DNA of 50,709 bases. Origin: Jannaschia seosinensis (GTDB lineage Bacteria > Pseudomonadota > Alphaproteobacteria > Rhodobacterales > Rhodobacteraceae). The DNA is taken from the NCBI RefSeq assembly GCF_001408515.1, contig NZ_CYPR01000014.1:1-50709 (forward strand), given 5' to 3'. Within the stretch, counting starts at the first letter, position 1, and the number at the start of each line of letters is the position of its first letter. Below the pieces are notes generated by a model. It saw nothing but the letters and a program-made list of their open reading frames with translations. It searched no databases and was not told where the DNA came from. The translations under genes were made by a program, and so were the position numbers. Positions 24,559 through 32,991 of the stretch are shown in pieces.

Positions 24559-25741
24559 CAGACTACACGACACAGCCGTTTTTGGGGTGGCCGAGACCGG
24601 CAAGAGAGATTCTTCTGGTGGACTCGACCTCGCCAAAGGAACGGTCCCTTGAATATCCGTGCTCTCGCCGATCTCCAGAAAACGCTAACTCCGCATGTGC
24701 CGTTGGGCAAGTCACGGCTCGAGACGCTCTGCATGATCCTGCTTGGCATGATCAGCGCCCGAACGGTGAACCTGACGCATATCGCGAGCGAGCGGCCAAG
24801 TCGCGCCATGGTTGCATCGACCTATCGCCGTCTGCAACGCTTCTTCCAACACGTGTGCCTGCCCGAGGATTGGAGCGTGGGCATTGTCATCTCGCTGCTC
24901 GGCAATCCTCGCCCTTGGCATCTCTGTCTCGACCGCACCAACTGGAAGATCGGCAAGACCGACGTTAACGTCCTCGTGTTGGCCGTTGTCACGGTCAAGT
25001 TCCGCGTCCCGCTGATGTGGACCATGCTCCCGCATTCCGGCAACAGCACGACCGCTCAGCGCATCGCGCTGATGAAGCGGTATCTCGCGTATTTTGACGC
25101 CTCAACCGTTCGGGTGCTGCTGGCGGATCGTGAGTTCATCGGTCAGGAATGGTTCACTTTTCTCGTCGAGCAGGAGATCCCCTTCGCGATCCGCATGAAG
25201 GAGGGCCAGATAGTCCGTACCAACGGCCGCGAGCTGAACCTGCGCTCCCTGCTGTCACGGTGCAGGGGTGTGCGGGGCTTCACGGCCGTCCTGCCTGGCA
25301 AAGCGAGTCCCCCCGACCTCAAGCTCCACTTCGGTGCGCGCCGTATCAAGGGCAGCGAGCTTCTCGTGGTGGCTTCGCCCTATCCAGCCACTGGCGCGCA
25401 CATCCTGCGGCAGTACAAGAAGCGCTGGCTCATCGAGTGCCTGTTCGCCGACAGCAAGACGCGGGGGCTGAACCTGGAGGACACCCGCCTGACGCTCGCG
25501 TCCAAGTTGTCTCTGCTCATCGCCATAACCGCTATTGCCATCGCCCTCATCTGCCGTGCTGCAGCCTAGCTCATGGGACACAAATACCCCGCCCGGAAGA
25601 AGCACGGATACTGCTCGAAATCCTGGTTCCGGACCGGCTTCGATGAGGTCCGACGATGGATGCGCTCCAGTCCCGAAACGCCTCTCGTCGCCCAAAATTT
25701 CGTCGTCCCGAGACGGCTGCGGGTGGGAGTCGTGTAGTCTG
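24559..25741 (+). mobile_element. IS4-family insertion sequence
   Basis: Inverted repeats CAGACTACACGAC (24559-24571) and GTCGTGTAGTCTG (25729-25741) match perfectly over 13 bases and bracket an IS4-type transposase. The element is 1183 bases long. The flanks (GGCGGCGGAG on the left, AAGAGAGATG on the right) show no target-site duplication, which points to a deletion or rearrangement next to it. Confidence 0.8.
24649..25737 (+). pseudogene. IS4-family transposase with internal TAG stop
   Basis: From TTG 24649 (AAAGGA eight bases upstream) the frame encodes a DDE transposase of the IS4 type: LCLDRTNWKIGK with the first Asp, LLADREFIG with the second, and YKKRWLIECLFADSKTRGLNLEDTRL with the Y-x2-R-x3-E-x6-K signature. 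A TAG at 25567-25569 interrupts it. The same frame then continues MGHKYPARKKHGYCSKSWFR and TGFDEVRRWMRS, a segment conserved at the end of such transposases, to a second TAG at 25735 inside the right inverted repeat. The product is therefore truncated by about 56 residues. Activity may be lost or may depend on suppression. Confidence 0.8.
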
Positions 25742-25812
25742 AAGAGAGATGCCAGGGGCACTCCAAGGCACTGATCGCTTTGGTGCAAATTCAGTGAAGC
25801 GCGAGATTATAA

Positions 25813-25857
25813 GGCGCTCAAGGGACGTCAAAGGACGCCGTCCTTTGACGTAGCGCC
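25813..25857 (-). terminator. strong hairpin after the glycan operon
   Basis: Arms ACGTCAAAGGACG (25825-25837) and CGTCCTTTGACGT (25839-25851) form a perfect 13-base inverted repeat around one base. They are flanked by outer arms GGCGCT (25813-25818) and AGCGCC (25852-25857). It lies 21 bases after the stop of the methyltransferase gene at 25878. No clean T run follows, so it may slow polymerase or protect the 3' end of the long operon transcript. Confidence 0.6.
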
Positions 25858-25877
25858 CCCTTCTGCCCCTCCCACCT

Positions 25878-26636
25878 TCAGCGGCGCAAAACGGGAGGCA
25901 GTTCCGCGCCCCAAGGCCGATCGGCGCAGCGACAGAGATAGACCTCTGCCTCCGGGTGCTCTTTGATGGCAAAACCAGAGGATCGCAGCATCCCCTCCAC
26001 CGCCGCCCGGTTCGGAGCCCACCAGTTGGTCGGATCACCGGCAAAGTTGTGCTCGATGAAGTGCAGACACGGGCCGCTCGGATCCTCGAAAAGCGACGGA
26101 TCGTCGAAATCGTAATCCCGCTCGGGCTCCATGGTGGTGGACGCGCCCCGCTGCATCGACTGGAACAGAAGCAGGTCCCGCGCCGCATATTCCCGGATCA
26201 GGTCGAGCGCGAGCAGCGGGTGACGCAGGTGGTAGAGCACGCCCATGAAGATCACGAGGTCGAACTGCTCCTTCAGTTCTGCCACGTCATAGACGGACAT
26301 CTCGCGCAACTCGAGCGGCAGGTCCCGCACACGAGAGGCAAGTTCCGCCTGTGCAAGGTAACGAGGATCGGAATCGATCGCGACGACCCGGTCGGCCCCT
26401 CGCCGCTTCATCTCAAGCGCATAGAACCCCGCGTTGCAGCCGATGTCGAGCACGGTTCGTCCGCTAAGATCCTCCGGCACGACGCGCTCGAACCCCTTCC
26501 ACTTGAACGACGGGTAATCGCCCAGGAAATGCTCGGGCGCCGTCTCTACACCCTCCAGCTGCATGTTGTGAAACCAAGGGCCAAGCTCCTCGATACGCTG
26601 CCGCAAATCCTGCTCGTTTTCGTGCACGTCCTGCAT
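25878..26636 (-). CDS. TIGR04290-like SAM-dependent methyltransferase
   Basis: The protein is a 252-residue class I methyltransferase. The SAM motif is VLDIGCNAGFYALEMKRRGA followed by VVAIDSD; LVIFMGVLYHLRHPLLALDL is the post-motif region. Extra N- and C-terminal parts (LGPWFHNMQLEGVETAPEHF, FIEHNFAGDPTNWWAPN) resemble the glycosyltransferase-associated family TIGR04290 and tRNA CmoB-like enzymes. The likely target is a sugar in the glycan made by this operon, but that is inferred. ATG 26636 begins one base after the UDP-xylose synthase stop. It is the last gene of the operon. Confidence 0.88.
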   Translation of the reverse strand: MQDVHENEQDLRQRIEELGPWFHNMQLEGVETAPEHFLGDYPSFKWKGFERVVPEDLSGRTVLDIGCNAGFYALEMKRRGADRVVAIDSDPRYLAQAELASRVRDLPLELREMSVYDVAELKEQFDLVIFMGVLYHLRHPLLALDLIREYAARDLLLFQSMQRGASTTMEPERDYDFDDPSLFEDPSGPCLHFIEHNFAGDPTNWWAPNRAAVEGMLRSSGFAIKEHPEAEVYLCRCADRPWGAELPPVLRR

Positions 26637-26637
26637 G

Positions 26638-27642
26638 TCAGCCCCCCACCGCTGCCTGAACGACCGGACCTTCGGCCGGTTGCTGCGCCGCAAACCATTC
26701 AATGGTCGGGGCTAGTCCTTCTTTCAGGTCCACCAGAGGCCGCCACCCCAAAATCTCTCGCGCCCGGCTCACATCCGGCTTCCGGCGCCGCGGATCGTCT
26801 GTGGGCAATGGCCGGTAGGACAGCGTAGATGCGGAGCCGGTCATCTCCAGAACCTTGCTTGCCAATTCCCCGACCGAAAACTCACCGGGATTTCCAAGAT
26901 TGATCGGGGTATCGGGCGCCTCCGGCACGTTCATCAGCGCCTCGAGTCCGGCGACCATGTCGGATACGTAGCAGAACGACCGCGTCTGGCGCCCATCGCC
27001 GTAGACGGTGATCGGCTCGCCCGAAAGCGCCTGTGTGACGAAATTGGAGACGATACGCCCGTCATCGGCGCGCATCCGCGGCCCATAGGTGTTGAAGATA
27101 CGCGCGACACGAACGTCCGTTTCCGCGCGCCGAAAGTCGTAACAGAGCGCCTCGGCCGCTCGCTTGCCCTCGTCGTAGCAGGCCCGCGGACCCGTCGTGT
27201 TGACGTTGCCGCAATAATCCTCGCGCTGCGGATGCTGCTCTGGGTCGCCGTAGATCTCGGAGGTCGATGCCTGCACGTATCTGGCTTGGCACAGCCGCGC
27301 CCGCTCCAGCAGCTTGTGTGCCCCGAGCACCGACGTCAGCATCGTGTGCACCGGATCCGCCTGGTAATGCGGCGGAGAGGCGGGACAAGCGAGGTTATAG
27401 ATTTCATCCGCTTTCAGGGCCGGCGGAATCGGCCGCGTGACGTCCGAGACGATGAGGTCAAAGTTCGGCTCCCGGTCGAACTGGCGCAGGTTTTCCTCAC
27501 TTCCGGTCAGCAGACTGTCGATGCAAATGACGCGCCGGCCCGACGCGATAAGGCTGTCGCAGAGGTGGGAGCCGAGGAAGCCCGCACCGCCGGCCACCAT
27601 GGCTGTCCGGGGTTTCTTCTTGATGCCATTTATTTTCGCCAT
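26638..27642 (-). CDS. uxs: UDP-glucuronate decarboxylase (UDP-xylose synthase)
   Basis: This extended SDR of 334 residues converts UDP-glucuronate to UDP-xylose. Visible motifs are AGGAGFLGSHLCDSLI (NAD binding), NLACPASPPHYQADPV, a signature of Uxs enzymes, STSEIYGDPEQHPQ, YDEGKRAAE (catalytic Tyr and Lys), and RIFNTYGPRM. ATG 27642 has GGAGAAGG upstream. It is separated by 64 bases from the glycosyltransferase gene upstream, the largest gap in the operon. It suggests that the glycan contains xylose or a derivative. Confidence 0.92.
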   Translation of the reverse strand: MAKINGIKKKPRTAMVAGGAGFLGSHLCDSLIASGRRVICIDSLLTGSEENLRQFDREPNFDLIVSDVTRPIPPALKADEIYNLACPASPPHYQADPVHTMLTSVLGAHKLLERARLCQARYVQASTSEIYGDPEQHPQREDYCGNVNTTGPRACYDEGKRAAEALCYDFRRAETDVRVARIFNTYGPRMRADDGRIVSNFVTQALSGEPITVYGDGRQTRSFCYVSDMVAGLEALMNVPEAPDTPINLGNPGEFSVGELASKVLEMTGSASTLSYRPLPTDDPRRRKPDVSRAREILGWRPLVDLKEGLAPTIEWFAAQQPAEGPVVQAAVGG

Positions 27643-27706
27643 GTTCGTTCCTTCTCCGCATCCTGCGACGGGTCTCGGGCGCCGCCGTTCCCAGTTGCCT
27701 CTGTTT

Positions 27707-28822
27707 TCAGTTCGCCCGTGCCGGCTCCGCTCCGGCGACCGCATCCCTAGGTACTGAACGTGCTAGGTCGGCAAGAAGATCCAGAAGCTGGCCGGCGCGC
27801 GCGTGTCCGGTGTGGTTTTCGAGGATCCGGCGCCGTGCCTCCTGCGCCAGCCGGTCACGCTGCACGTCATCGGGCACCTCCAGCGCGTTCACGACATCCT
27901 CGGCGGAATGGGCAACGAGAATGGCGTCGCCGTCCGGCAGAAGTTCGGTCAGCCCCGGCCAATCGTCCGAGATTACCGGCGTTCCGCAGGCGCCTGCCTC
28001 GAACAGCCGGACGGATGGCGACCAACCCGCCGCGATCATGTCCGCCCGCGTGACGTTCAGCGTGTATCGCTGCGCCGCATAAAATGCGGGGTGCTCGGAC
28101 GGGGGCAGATGCTCGATCCGGTCCACGTTGGCGGGCCAGTCGATATCGGCCGGATACTGCGGCCCGGCGACGACGAAGCGCCGGTGCGGCAGACGCCGTG
28201 CAGGCTCCAGCAGCAAGCGGTCGAGCGTCGGCTGGCGGTCCGGCGAATACGTGCCGAGATATCCCAGATCCCATCGCCGTTCCGCATCCACGGGTCGATA
28301 ATGGCTCTCGTCCGCGCAGCAGTGAAAGGCGACGGCGCACCGGGCGCCGTATTTCTCCGTGAGGCGCTCCAACGCCGGGCCGCCGCTGAAGGAAAGGTAC
28401 GCGGAAAGATTCGGGATCTGGCGAGGATGGATATACGCCTCCTCCCCTCGCGACAGCGTCGCCAATGTCACCGGCGTATCGATGTCGTAAAACAGCACCG
28501 GCCCATGCGCCCGGGCCAATACGAGGTCCAGCGCCTCCACCCCCTCGGGCACATAGGAGCCGACGATGACCGCAGGCGCGTTTGCGATCGTCTCGCCCCA
28601 GCGGCCGTCCAGTTCATCCAGATCCTGATAGAATTCGAGGTCGCAAAAATCCGGCTCGGGCAAATCGCGGTGATCGGCGTACCAAGGAACGTCGCGCTCC
28701 AGAAACAGAACGCGCTTTCCGTGCGCCGCCACGCCTTTGAGGAGCGAACGCCAAGTCGTCGCGTGGCCGTTCCCCCAGGAGGAGGAAAGCGACAGGCCGA
28801 GAATGACGATATCGTAGCTCAT
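27707..28822 (-). CDS. CgeB-type glycosyltransferase, copy 3
   Basis: The protein has 371 residues with the CgeB/DUF3880 layout. An N-terminal half starts IVILGLSLSSSWGNGHATTW. A C-terminal glycosyltransferase-1-like half contains LNVTRADMIAAGWSPSVRLFE and GACGTPVISDDWPGLTELL. It is a paralogue of the two genes upstream, sharing the SS-W-x-G-x-A-T opening and the N-V-x-R ... W-S-P ... F-E-A-x-A-x-G motif. Donor and acceptor are unknown. ATG 28822 overlaps the stop of copy 2 (ATGA). Confidence 0.85.
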   Translation of the reverse strand: MSYDIVILGLSLSSSWGNGHATTWRSLLKGVAAHGKRVLFLERDVPWYADHRDLPEPDFCDLEFYQDLDELDGRWGETIANAPAVIVGSYVPEGVEALDLVLARAHGPVLFYDIDTPVTLATLSRGEEAYIHPRQIPNLSAYLSFSGGPALERLTEKYGARCAVAFHCCADESHYRPVDAERRWDLGYLGTYSPDRQPTLDRLLLEPARRLPHRRFVVAGPQYPADIDWPANVDRIEHLPPSEHPAFYAAQRYTLNVTRADMIAAGWSPSVRLFEAGACGTPVISDDWPGLTELLPDGDAILVAHSAEDVVNALEVPDDVQRDRLAQEARRRILENHTGHARAGQLLDLLADLARSVPRDAVAGAEPARAN

Positions 28823-29913
28823 GCGGCGGTCTCCCTCAGATGCGCAAGCCGCTCCACCAGCACGGCATCGAGCTCCAGCGCGCGTTTTTCGTACGTATGC
28901 TCCGCGAGGACGCGGGAGAGGGCACGTTGCCCGATCTCCGCCGCCCGCGGGCGCGTCAGGCCCGAGAGGATCTCCTCCATGTCGCGGCCGTCGCGCGCGA
29001 CGAGGATCTCCTTGCCGGTCTCAAGGAACATGTCGATGCCCGGCCATGCGTCGGTGATCAGACAGGCGCCGGCGCCCGCCGCCTCGAAGATGCGGGTGGC
29101 CGGCGACCAGCCAGTCTGCGCCATGCTTGCGCGATTGACGTTCAGCACCGCGAGCGCCGTGCAATTCAGCGCATTGTGGTCCCGCGTCGGCACATGTCCC
29201 AGAAGGCGAACATTATCGGCGACGGCCTTGTCGTCCCAGCCAGCGCCACCCAGCAGGAAACGTCGGTCAGGCAGCCGCTCGGCGACACTGAGGAAGAAGT
29301 CGTCGATCCGCGCTTCCCGGTCCGGCAGGCGGTTCGCCAGAAGCGCAAGATCGGCATCGAATCGTGGATCGGGCGCAACCGGGTGATGGGTTGCGGGATC
29401 GACAGCGTTGTAGATCGGGACGCATGGCGCGGGGCCAAGCCGTTCGTAAGCCTGCGTCACCGGCGGCCCACCGCCATAGGTCAGCACGAGGTCGACATCG
29501 CGCTGCAGCGCCCGGCGGATCGGGTGGTCCGGCTGCGGCTCAATCTCCGACAGAGTGGCGGGCGCATCCACATCCCACCAGATACGCAGCGCCCCGGGCG
29601 AGGCCGCGGCGAACACCGCCTCCAGCAGCGTATCGTCCATGAAGCCGACGCCGGAGGTCTTGACCACCACGTCCGCCTCCGCGACCTCGGCGGCAGCGCG
29701 GCGCAGCGCCGCCTCCGTCCCGTCATAGACCACGCTGCGACACCAGTCGGGCGGGTCGATGTCCCGGTTCTTCTGGCGATCGAGCACATCGGGCTCGTAG
29801 AAGGTGACCTCATGCCCAAGCTTCGCCAATGCGCCTAGAATGCCCCGATAGTACGTCGCGGCCCCGTTCCAGTAGGACGACACCAGACTCGACCCGTAGA
29901 ATGCGATCTTCAT
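28819..29913 (-). CDS. CgeB-type glycosyltransferase, copy 2
   Basis: The 364-residue protein opens MKIAFYGSSLVSSYWNGAAT and has VLNVNRASMAQTGWSPATRI and EAAGAGACLITDAWPGIDMF in its C-terminal glycosyltransferase half. The start at 29913 was chosen for its ATGA overlap with copy 1 and for alignment with its paralogues; the much longer open frame upstream is shadow of the neighbour. It is cytoplasmic with no membrane segment. Sugar specificity is unknown. Confidence 0.85.
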   Translation of the reverse strand: MKIAFYGSSLVSSYWNGAATYYRGILGALAKLGHEVTFYEPDVLDRQKNRDIDPPDWCRSVVYDGTEAALRRAAAEVAEADVVVKTSGVGFMDDTLLEAVFAAASPGALRIWWDVDAPATLSEIEPQPDHPIRRALQRDVDLVLTYGGGPPVTQAYERLGPAPCVPIYNAVDPATHHPVAPDPRFDADLALLANRLPDREARIDDFFLSVAERLPDRRFLLGGAGWDDKAVADNVRLLGHVPTRDHNALNCTALAVLNVNRASMAQTGWSPATRIFEAAGAGACLITDAWPGIDMFLETGKEILVARDGRDMEEILSGLTRPRAAEIGQRALSRVLAEHTYEKRALELDAVLVERLAHLRETAA

Positions 29914-31028
29914 ACCATCTCTCCCGTGCGTGGCGCGGCCGCGTCTGTGCGAAGGATATCCAGCAGTTCCTGCACCCGGTGCGCGCAGGTGTGACGACTT
30001 CGGATGCGGTCCAGCCCAGAGGCGGCAAGCGCCGCGGCCATTTCCGGATCCTCCAGAACGCGCCGCATCTGCGTCTTCATCTCGTCGCCGTCGCGGGCAA
30101 CCAGGTAGTCTTCGCCCGGTCGGAACAGGCCTTCCGCATCCTCCCACGGGGCGCAGATCAGAGGAATGCCGCAGGCCAGCGCCTCGAAGACGCGAATGGT
30201 GGGAATGCCCGGCAGGCTTTCCACATAGGGCCGGCGGGGCACGTGGAGCGTCATGCGGTGGCGCGCGAAGACCTCCGGCGCTTCGACATTCGGAAGCCAG
30301 CCATTGTACTCCAGTCCGGCACCCGAAAGGCGCTCCAATGCCTCATCGGGATAGCGGACGCCGTGGACCGTGCCGGTGAGGTTCAGCGCTTTGACAGGTT
30401 CGATGAGGAACTCTGTCAGTTCCTCCGCCCGCTCGTCGTCACCCCAATTCCCAATCCATACCAGATCGCGGCTTCGCTCCGCCTCCGGGAAAGGGCGGAA
30501 CAGACGCGTATCGGCCGCCTCGTGCCATGTGAACACGTTGCGACCCCAGCCCCGAGCCAGATAGCGGTCGGTCACCGTCTGGCCGAAGCACAGGACCAGA
30601 TCGTAATCTTCGAGGATCAGCGCCGCGATATCCGCATCGGCCGAGGCGGCGCGGTGATGGGTGTCGTGGAAGGCGAGTGTAAACCCTCCACCGGCCTGCC
30701 GGATGCGGCCGATGCGCGCCACAAGCTCCGGGTCCGTCCATTCATGCACGATAACCACGTCCGCCCCGTCCAGCGCGGCCTCGTGGTCGAAGTCCGCACC
30801 ATAGGTTCGCGGCACATCCGCAAGTTCGGGGAAGTCACGCGCGAACCGTGTCAGCGCGGCCTCGCCCTGCCCCGCCATCAGATTTATCCGGCTCCACCCG
30901 TCCTGTGGCTCAAGCGCAAGAACGTCGTGGCCCAGCGCGATCAACTCCCGCATCACGCCGCGCTGAAAATGTGCGTTGCCGTGGTTCCAGCAGGAAACGA
31001 GGGAGTGCGTGTAGAAGACGAATTTCAT
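29910..31028 (-). CDS. CgeB-type glycosyltransferase, copy 1
   Basis: The 372 residues begin MKFVFYTHSLVSCWNHGNAH and contain DADIAALILEDYDLVLCFG. The C-terminal half has MTLHVPRRPYVESLPGIPTI and FEALACGIPLICAPWEDAEG, as in CgeB/spore-maturation-type glycosyltransferases. This is the first of three tandem paralogues and the most divergent in the acceptor half. It is joined to the GT4 gene upstream and to copy 2 downstream by ATGA overlaps. Confidence 0.85.
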   Translation of the reverse strand: MKFVFYTHSLVSCWNHGNAHFQRGVMRELIALGHDVLALEPQDGWSRINLMAGQGEAALTRFARDFPELADVPRTYGADFDHEAALDGADVVIVHEWTDPELVARIGRIRQAGGGFTLAFHDTHHRAASADADIAALILEDYDLVLCFGQTVTDRYLARGWGRNVFTWHEAADTRLFRPFPEAERSRDLVWIGNWGDDERAEELTEFLIEPVKALNLTGTVHGVRYPDEALERLSGAGLEYNGWLPNVEAPEVFARHRMTLHVPRRPYVESLPGIPTIRVFEALACGIPLICAPWEDAEGLFRPGEDYLVARDGDEMKTQMRRVLEDPEMAAALAASGLDRIRSRHTCAHRVQELLDILRTDAAAPRTGEMV

Positions 31029-32173
31029 GTCACCTCATGCGTGGCTGAGTAGGTGGGAATGGCGGGCGCGGCGGGACTCTCCCCATGCGCGATCATGGCT
31101 CGGCCCCATGCCGAGAGCAGCTCCCGCGCCTGGCGGTCGAGCGACAGCTTCTGTGCTTTCCGACGGGCAGCGAGACCGAGATTCTGGCGCAAAGCTTCAT
31201 CCGCCAGAAGTCGGTTCACAGCCACTGCAAAACCATCCGGGTGATGCGGGTCGCAGAACAGCGCCGCCCCCTGCCATAACTCACGGTAGATCGGGATGTC
31301 GGAGAGGACGAGCGCCGTGCCCGAGCCCGCAGCTTCCAGTGTCGACAGGCCAAAAGGCTCATAGATCGACGGGCTGACGAAAACTGCGGCGGACGACATG
31401 CGCCTGCGCACCTCATCGGCCGGCATCGGCCCCGCGGCCTGCGCGTGTTTCGCATCGAAGCGTGCGCCGGCGGGACTTTCCAGTGCACCGGCCATAACCA
31501 CGGGCGCATTGATCCGGGCCGCGGCGGCGTCGAGCGTCGCACCGTTCTTGGCGTCATCCCACCAGCGCGCGGCGGCCAGCACCTGCCGGTCGCGCCGCTC
31601 CCCTTCCGCAACCGGCGTCGAGGCGTTGAGAACCGTCGCGACGGGCGTGGCGACGGGATAGGCCTCCCGAAGTGCCGTGGCATGCGCGGCGCTCGGCGTC
31701 AGGACCAGATTGGCCGTCTCCATTCCACGAAGGTTCCGGTCGAACTGCCATTGCCACTCCGCAGGCAAGGGTTCGTCCCGCATGGCGCGCCACCAGGTCA
31801 CGACGCAGGAATGGGAAGCCGCGACCACCGGCAGACCCGTTGACAAATCGGCAGCCTGAGCCGGTGCATTCACGTGGATCAGGTCCACCTCCCGCTCGCG
31901 CGCAAGGGTGGCCAACGCTTCGGGCAATCCGCACATGGCCGCGTCCCCGGAGGCAAGCCACTCCAGAGGCTGCTCCAGCCAAACCAGTTCCGCGTTCGGA
32001 ATCGCCGCGATCTCCGCCGCCTGCGCTTCCGATGGCTCTGGGCCGAGCCCGACTATCACGCAGGAGGCACCATGCGGCGCAAGCGCCCGCGCTGCATCGA
32101 CCGTCCAGCGCCAGACTCCCCCGACGGCGTCCACAGTGATCAGCACCCTCTCGAGCATCGGAACAGAGGTCAT
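31025..32173 (-). CDS. GT4-family glycosyltransferase
   Basis: This is a retaining GT-B glycosyltransferase of 382 residues. The N-terminal domain has ITVDAVGGVWRWTVDAARAL (the Gly-rich acceptor loop) and IHVNAPAQAADLSTGLPVVA. The C-terminal donor domain has VFVSPSIYEPFGLSTLEAAG with the E-x7-E signature. ATG 32173 overlaps the orphan gene stop (ATGA); an ATG five codons on is possible. No membrane segment is seen. Donor unknown; UDP-xylose or UDP-glucuronate are candidates from context only. Confidence 0.88.
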   Translation of the reverse strand: MTSVPMLERVLITVDAVGGVWRWTVDAARALAPHGASCVIVGLGPEPSEAQAAEIAAIPNAELVWLEQPLEWLASGDAAMCGLPEALATLAREREVDLIHVNAPAQAADLSTGLPVVAASHSCVVTWWRAMRDEPLPAEWQWQFDRNLRGMETANLVLTPSAAHATALREAYPVATPVATVLNASTPVAEGERRDRQVLAAARWWDDAKNGATLDAAAARINAPVVMAGALESPAGARFDAKHAQAAGPMPADEVRRRMSSAAVFVSPSIYEPFGLSTLEAAGSGTALVLSDIPIYRELWQGAALFCDPHHPDGFAVAVNRLLADEALRQNLGLAARRKAQKLSLDRQARELLSAWGRAMIAHGESPAAPAIPTYSATHEVT

Positions 32174-32991
32174 ACGGCCACTCCGCAGTTTCTCTTCTCC
32201 AGCACCTCAAGGAGGATTACCGGCTGATCCTGAAAATCTGAGAGATACGAGGAGGGCGAGGGACAACAGTTGTGCGCCCAGGCGCAAACCCGCGGCGCCT
32301 CAAAAATCTGCCACTGAAGACGTGCACCAGAACTAGGATGAAGCGGATTTGGCCCGCTGGCCCTGCCCCGCTTCGCGTGAAAACGAGCAGACCGTTCGGC
32401 GACCGGCGCGAGGCCAGTCTGCTCCACCCGAAGCGGTCTCGCCTGCGTGGATGAATTGCGTCGGTGCGCCCTGAGCATCAGCCTCGTGTTCTTCCCGTCG
32501 AGATTACAATGCTTCGGAAGCGCCTCGCGGGTCTCATGAGAAAGATGCTTTTTCACGTCCTCTGCTGAAATACCATCCTGTAGGTTCAGGCGAGCCTTGC
32601 CGCCGAACTGCACGTCCCGCTCTCGCGACACCTCAAGCATTGGACTGCACGGCAGAACTTTATCTTCAGAATGAACAGGTCCGGCATCTCGAGAGGCCTC
32701 CGCCTCTATTTCCGATGCACCGCCGCAATGCCTGAAGTGGATCCGGCGGTGGCGACTGCTCCCAACCTTGCGGTCAAGCCAGTTCAGTGCAGCGTGTTCG
32801 CCGGCCCATGAAGCCGCCGAAGCGCCGCGCATATGCGCAGCACCGCTCGCGACAAGAGCTTTGCCGAACGTTGAAGCTGCGTTCCCGATTATCTTCCGCG
32901 CAGAACGAACACGTGCGCCCCCCAGCGGCGGGCGGGTAACAATAACGCCGCCCCCCTTGCTCTCGCGAAGGTCCATCGAAGTGGTCGTCAT
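32170..32991 (-). CDS. orphan ORF inside the glycan operon
   Basis: The frame is open for 273 codons. Its ATG overlaps the stop of the glycosidase-epimerase gene and its stop overlaps the ATG of the GT4 gene, both as ATGA, which argues that it is translated. I recognise no family. The protein is basic, rich in Arg, His, Ser and Cys, with no signal peptide or membrane helix. It opens MTTTSMDLRESKGGGVIVTR and has GARVRSARKIIGNAASTFGK nearby. G+C and third-position G+C are visibly lower than in neighbours, so it may be acquired, fast-evolving, or not a true gene. A long untranslated spacer is the alternative. Confidence 0.45.
   Translation of the reverse strand: MTTTSMDLRESKGGGVIVTRPPLGGARVRSARKIIGNAASTFGKALVASGAAHMRGASAASWAGEHAALNWLDRKVGSSRHRRIHFRHCGGASEIEAEASRDAGPVHSEDKVLPCSPMLEVSRERDVQFGGKARLNLQDGISAEDVKKHLSHETREALPKHCNLDGKNTRLMLRAHRRNSSTQARPLRVEQTGLAPVAERSARFHAKRGRASGPNPLHPSSGARLQWQIFEAPRVCAWAHNCCPSPSSYLSDFQDQPVILLEVLEKRNCGVAV

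Noticed and set aside
24355-24648. N-terminal extension of the IS4 transposase frame
   Set aside because: It would begin outside the inverted repeat at 24559; TTG 24649 with AAAGGA fits better.
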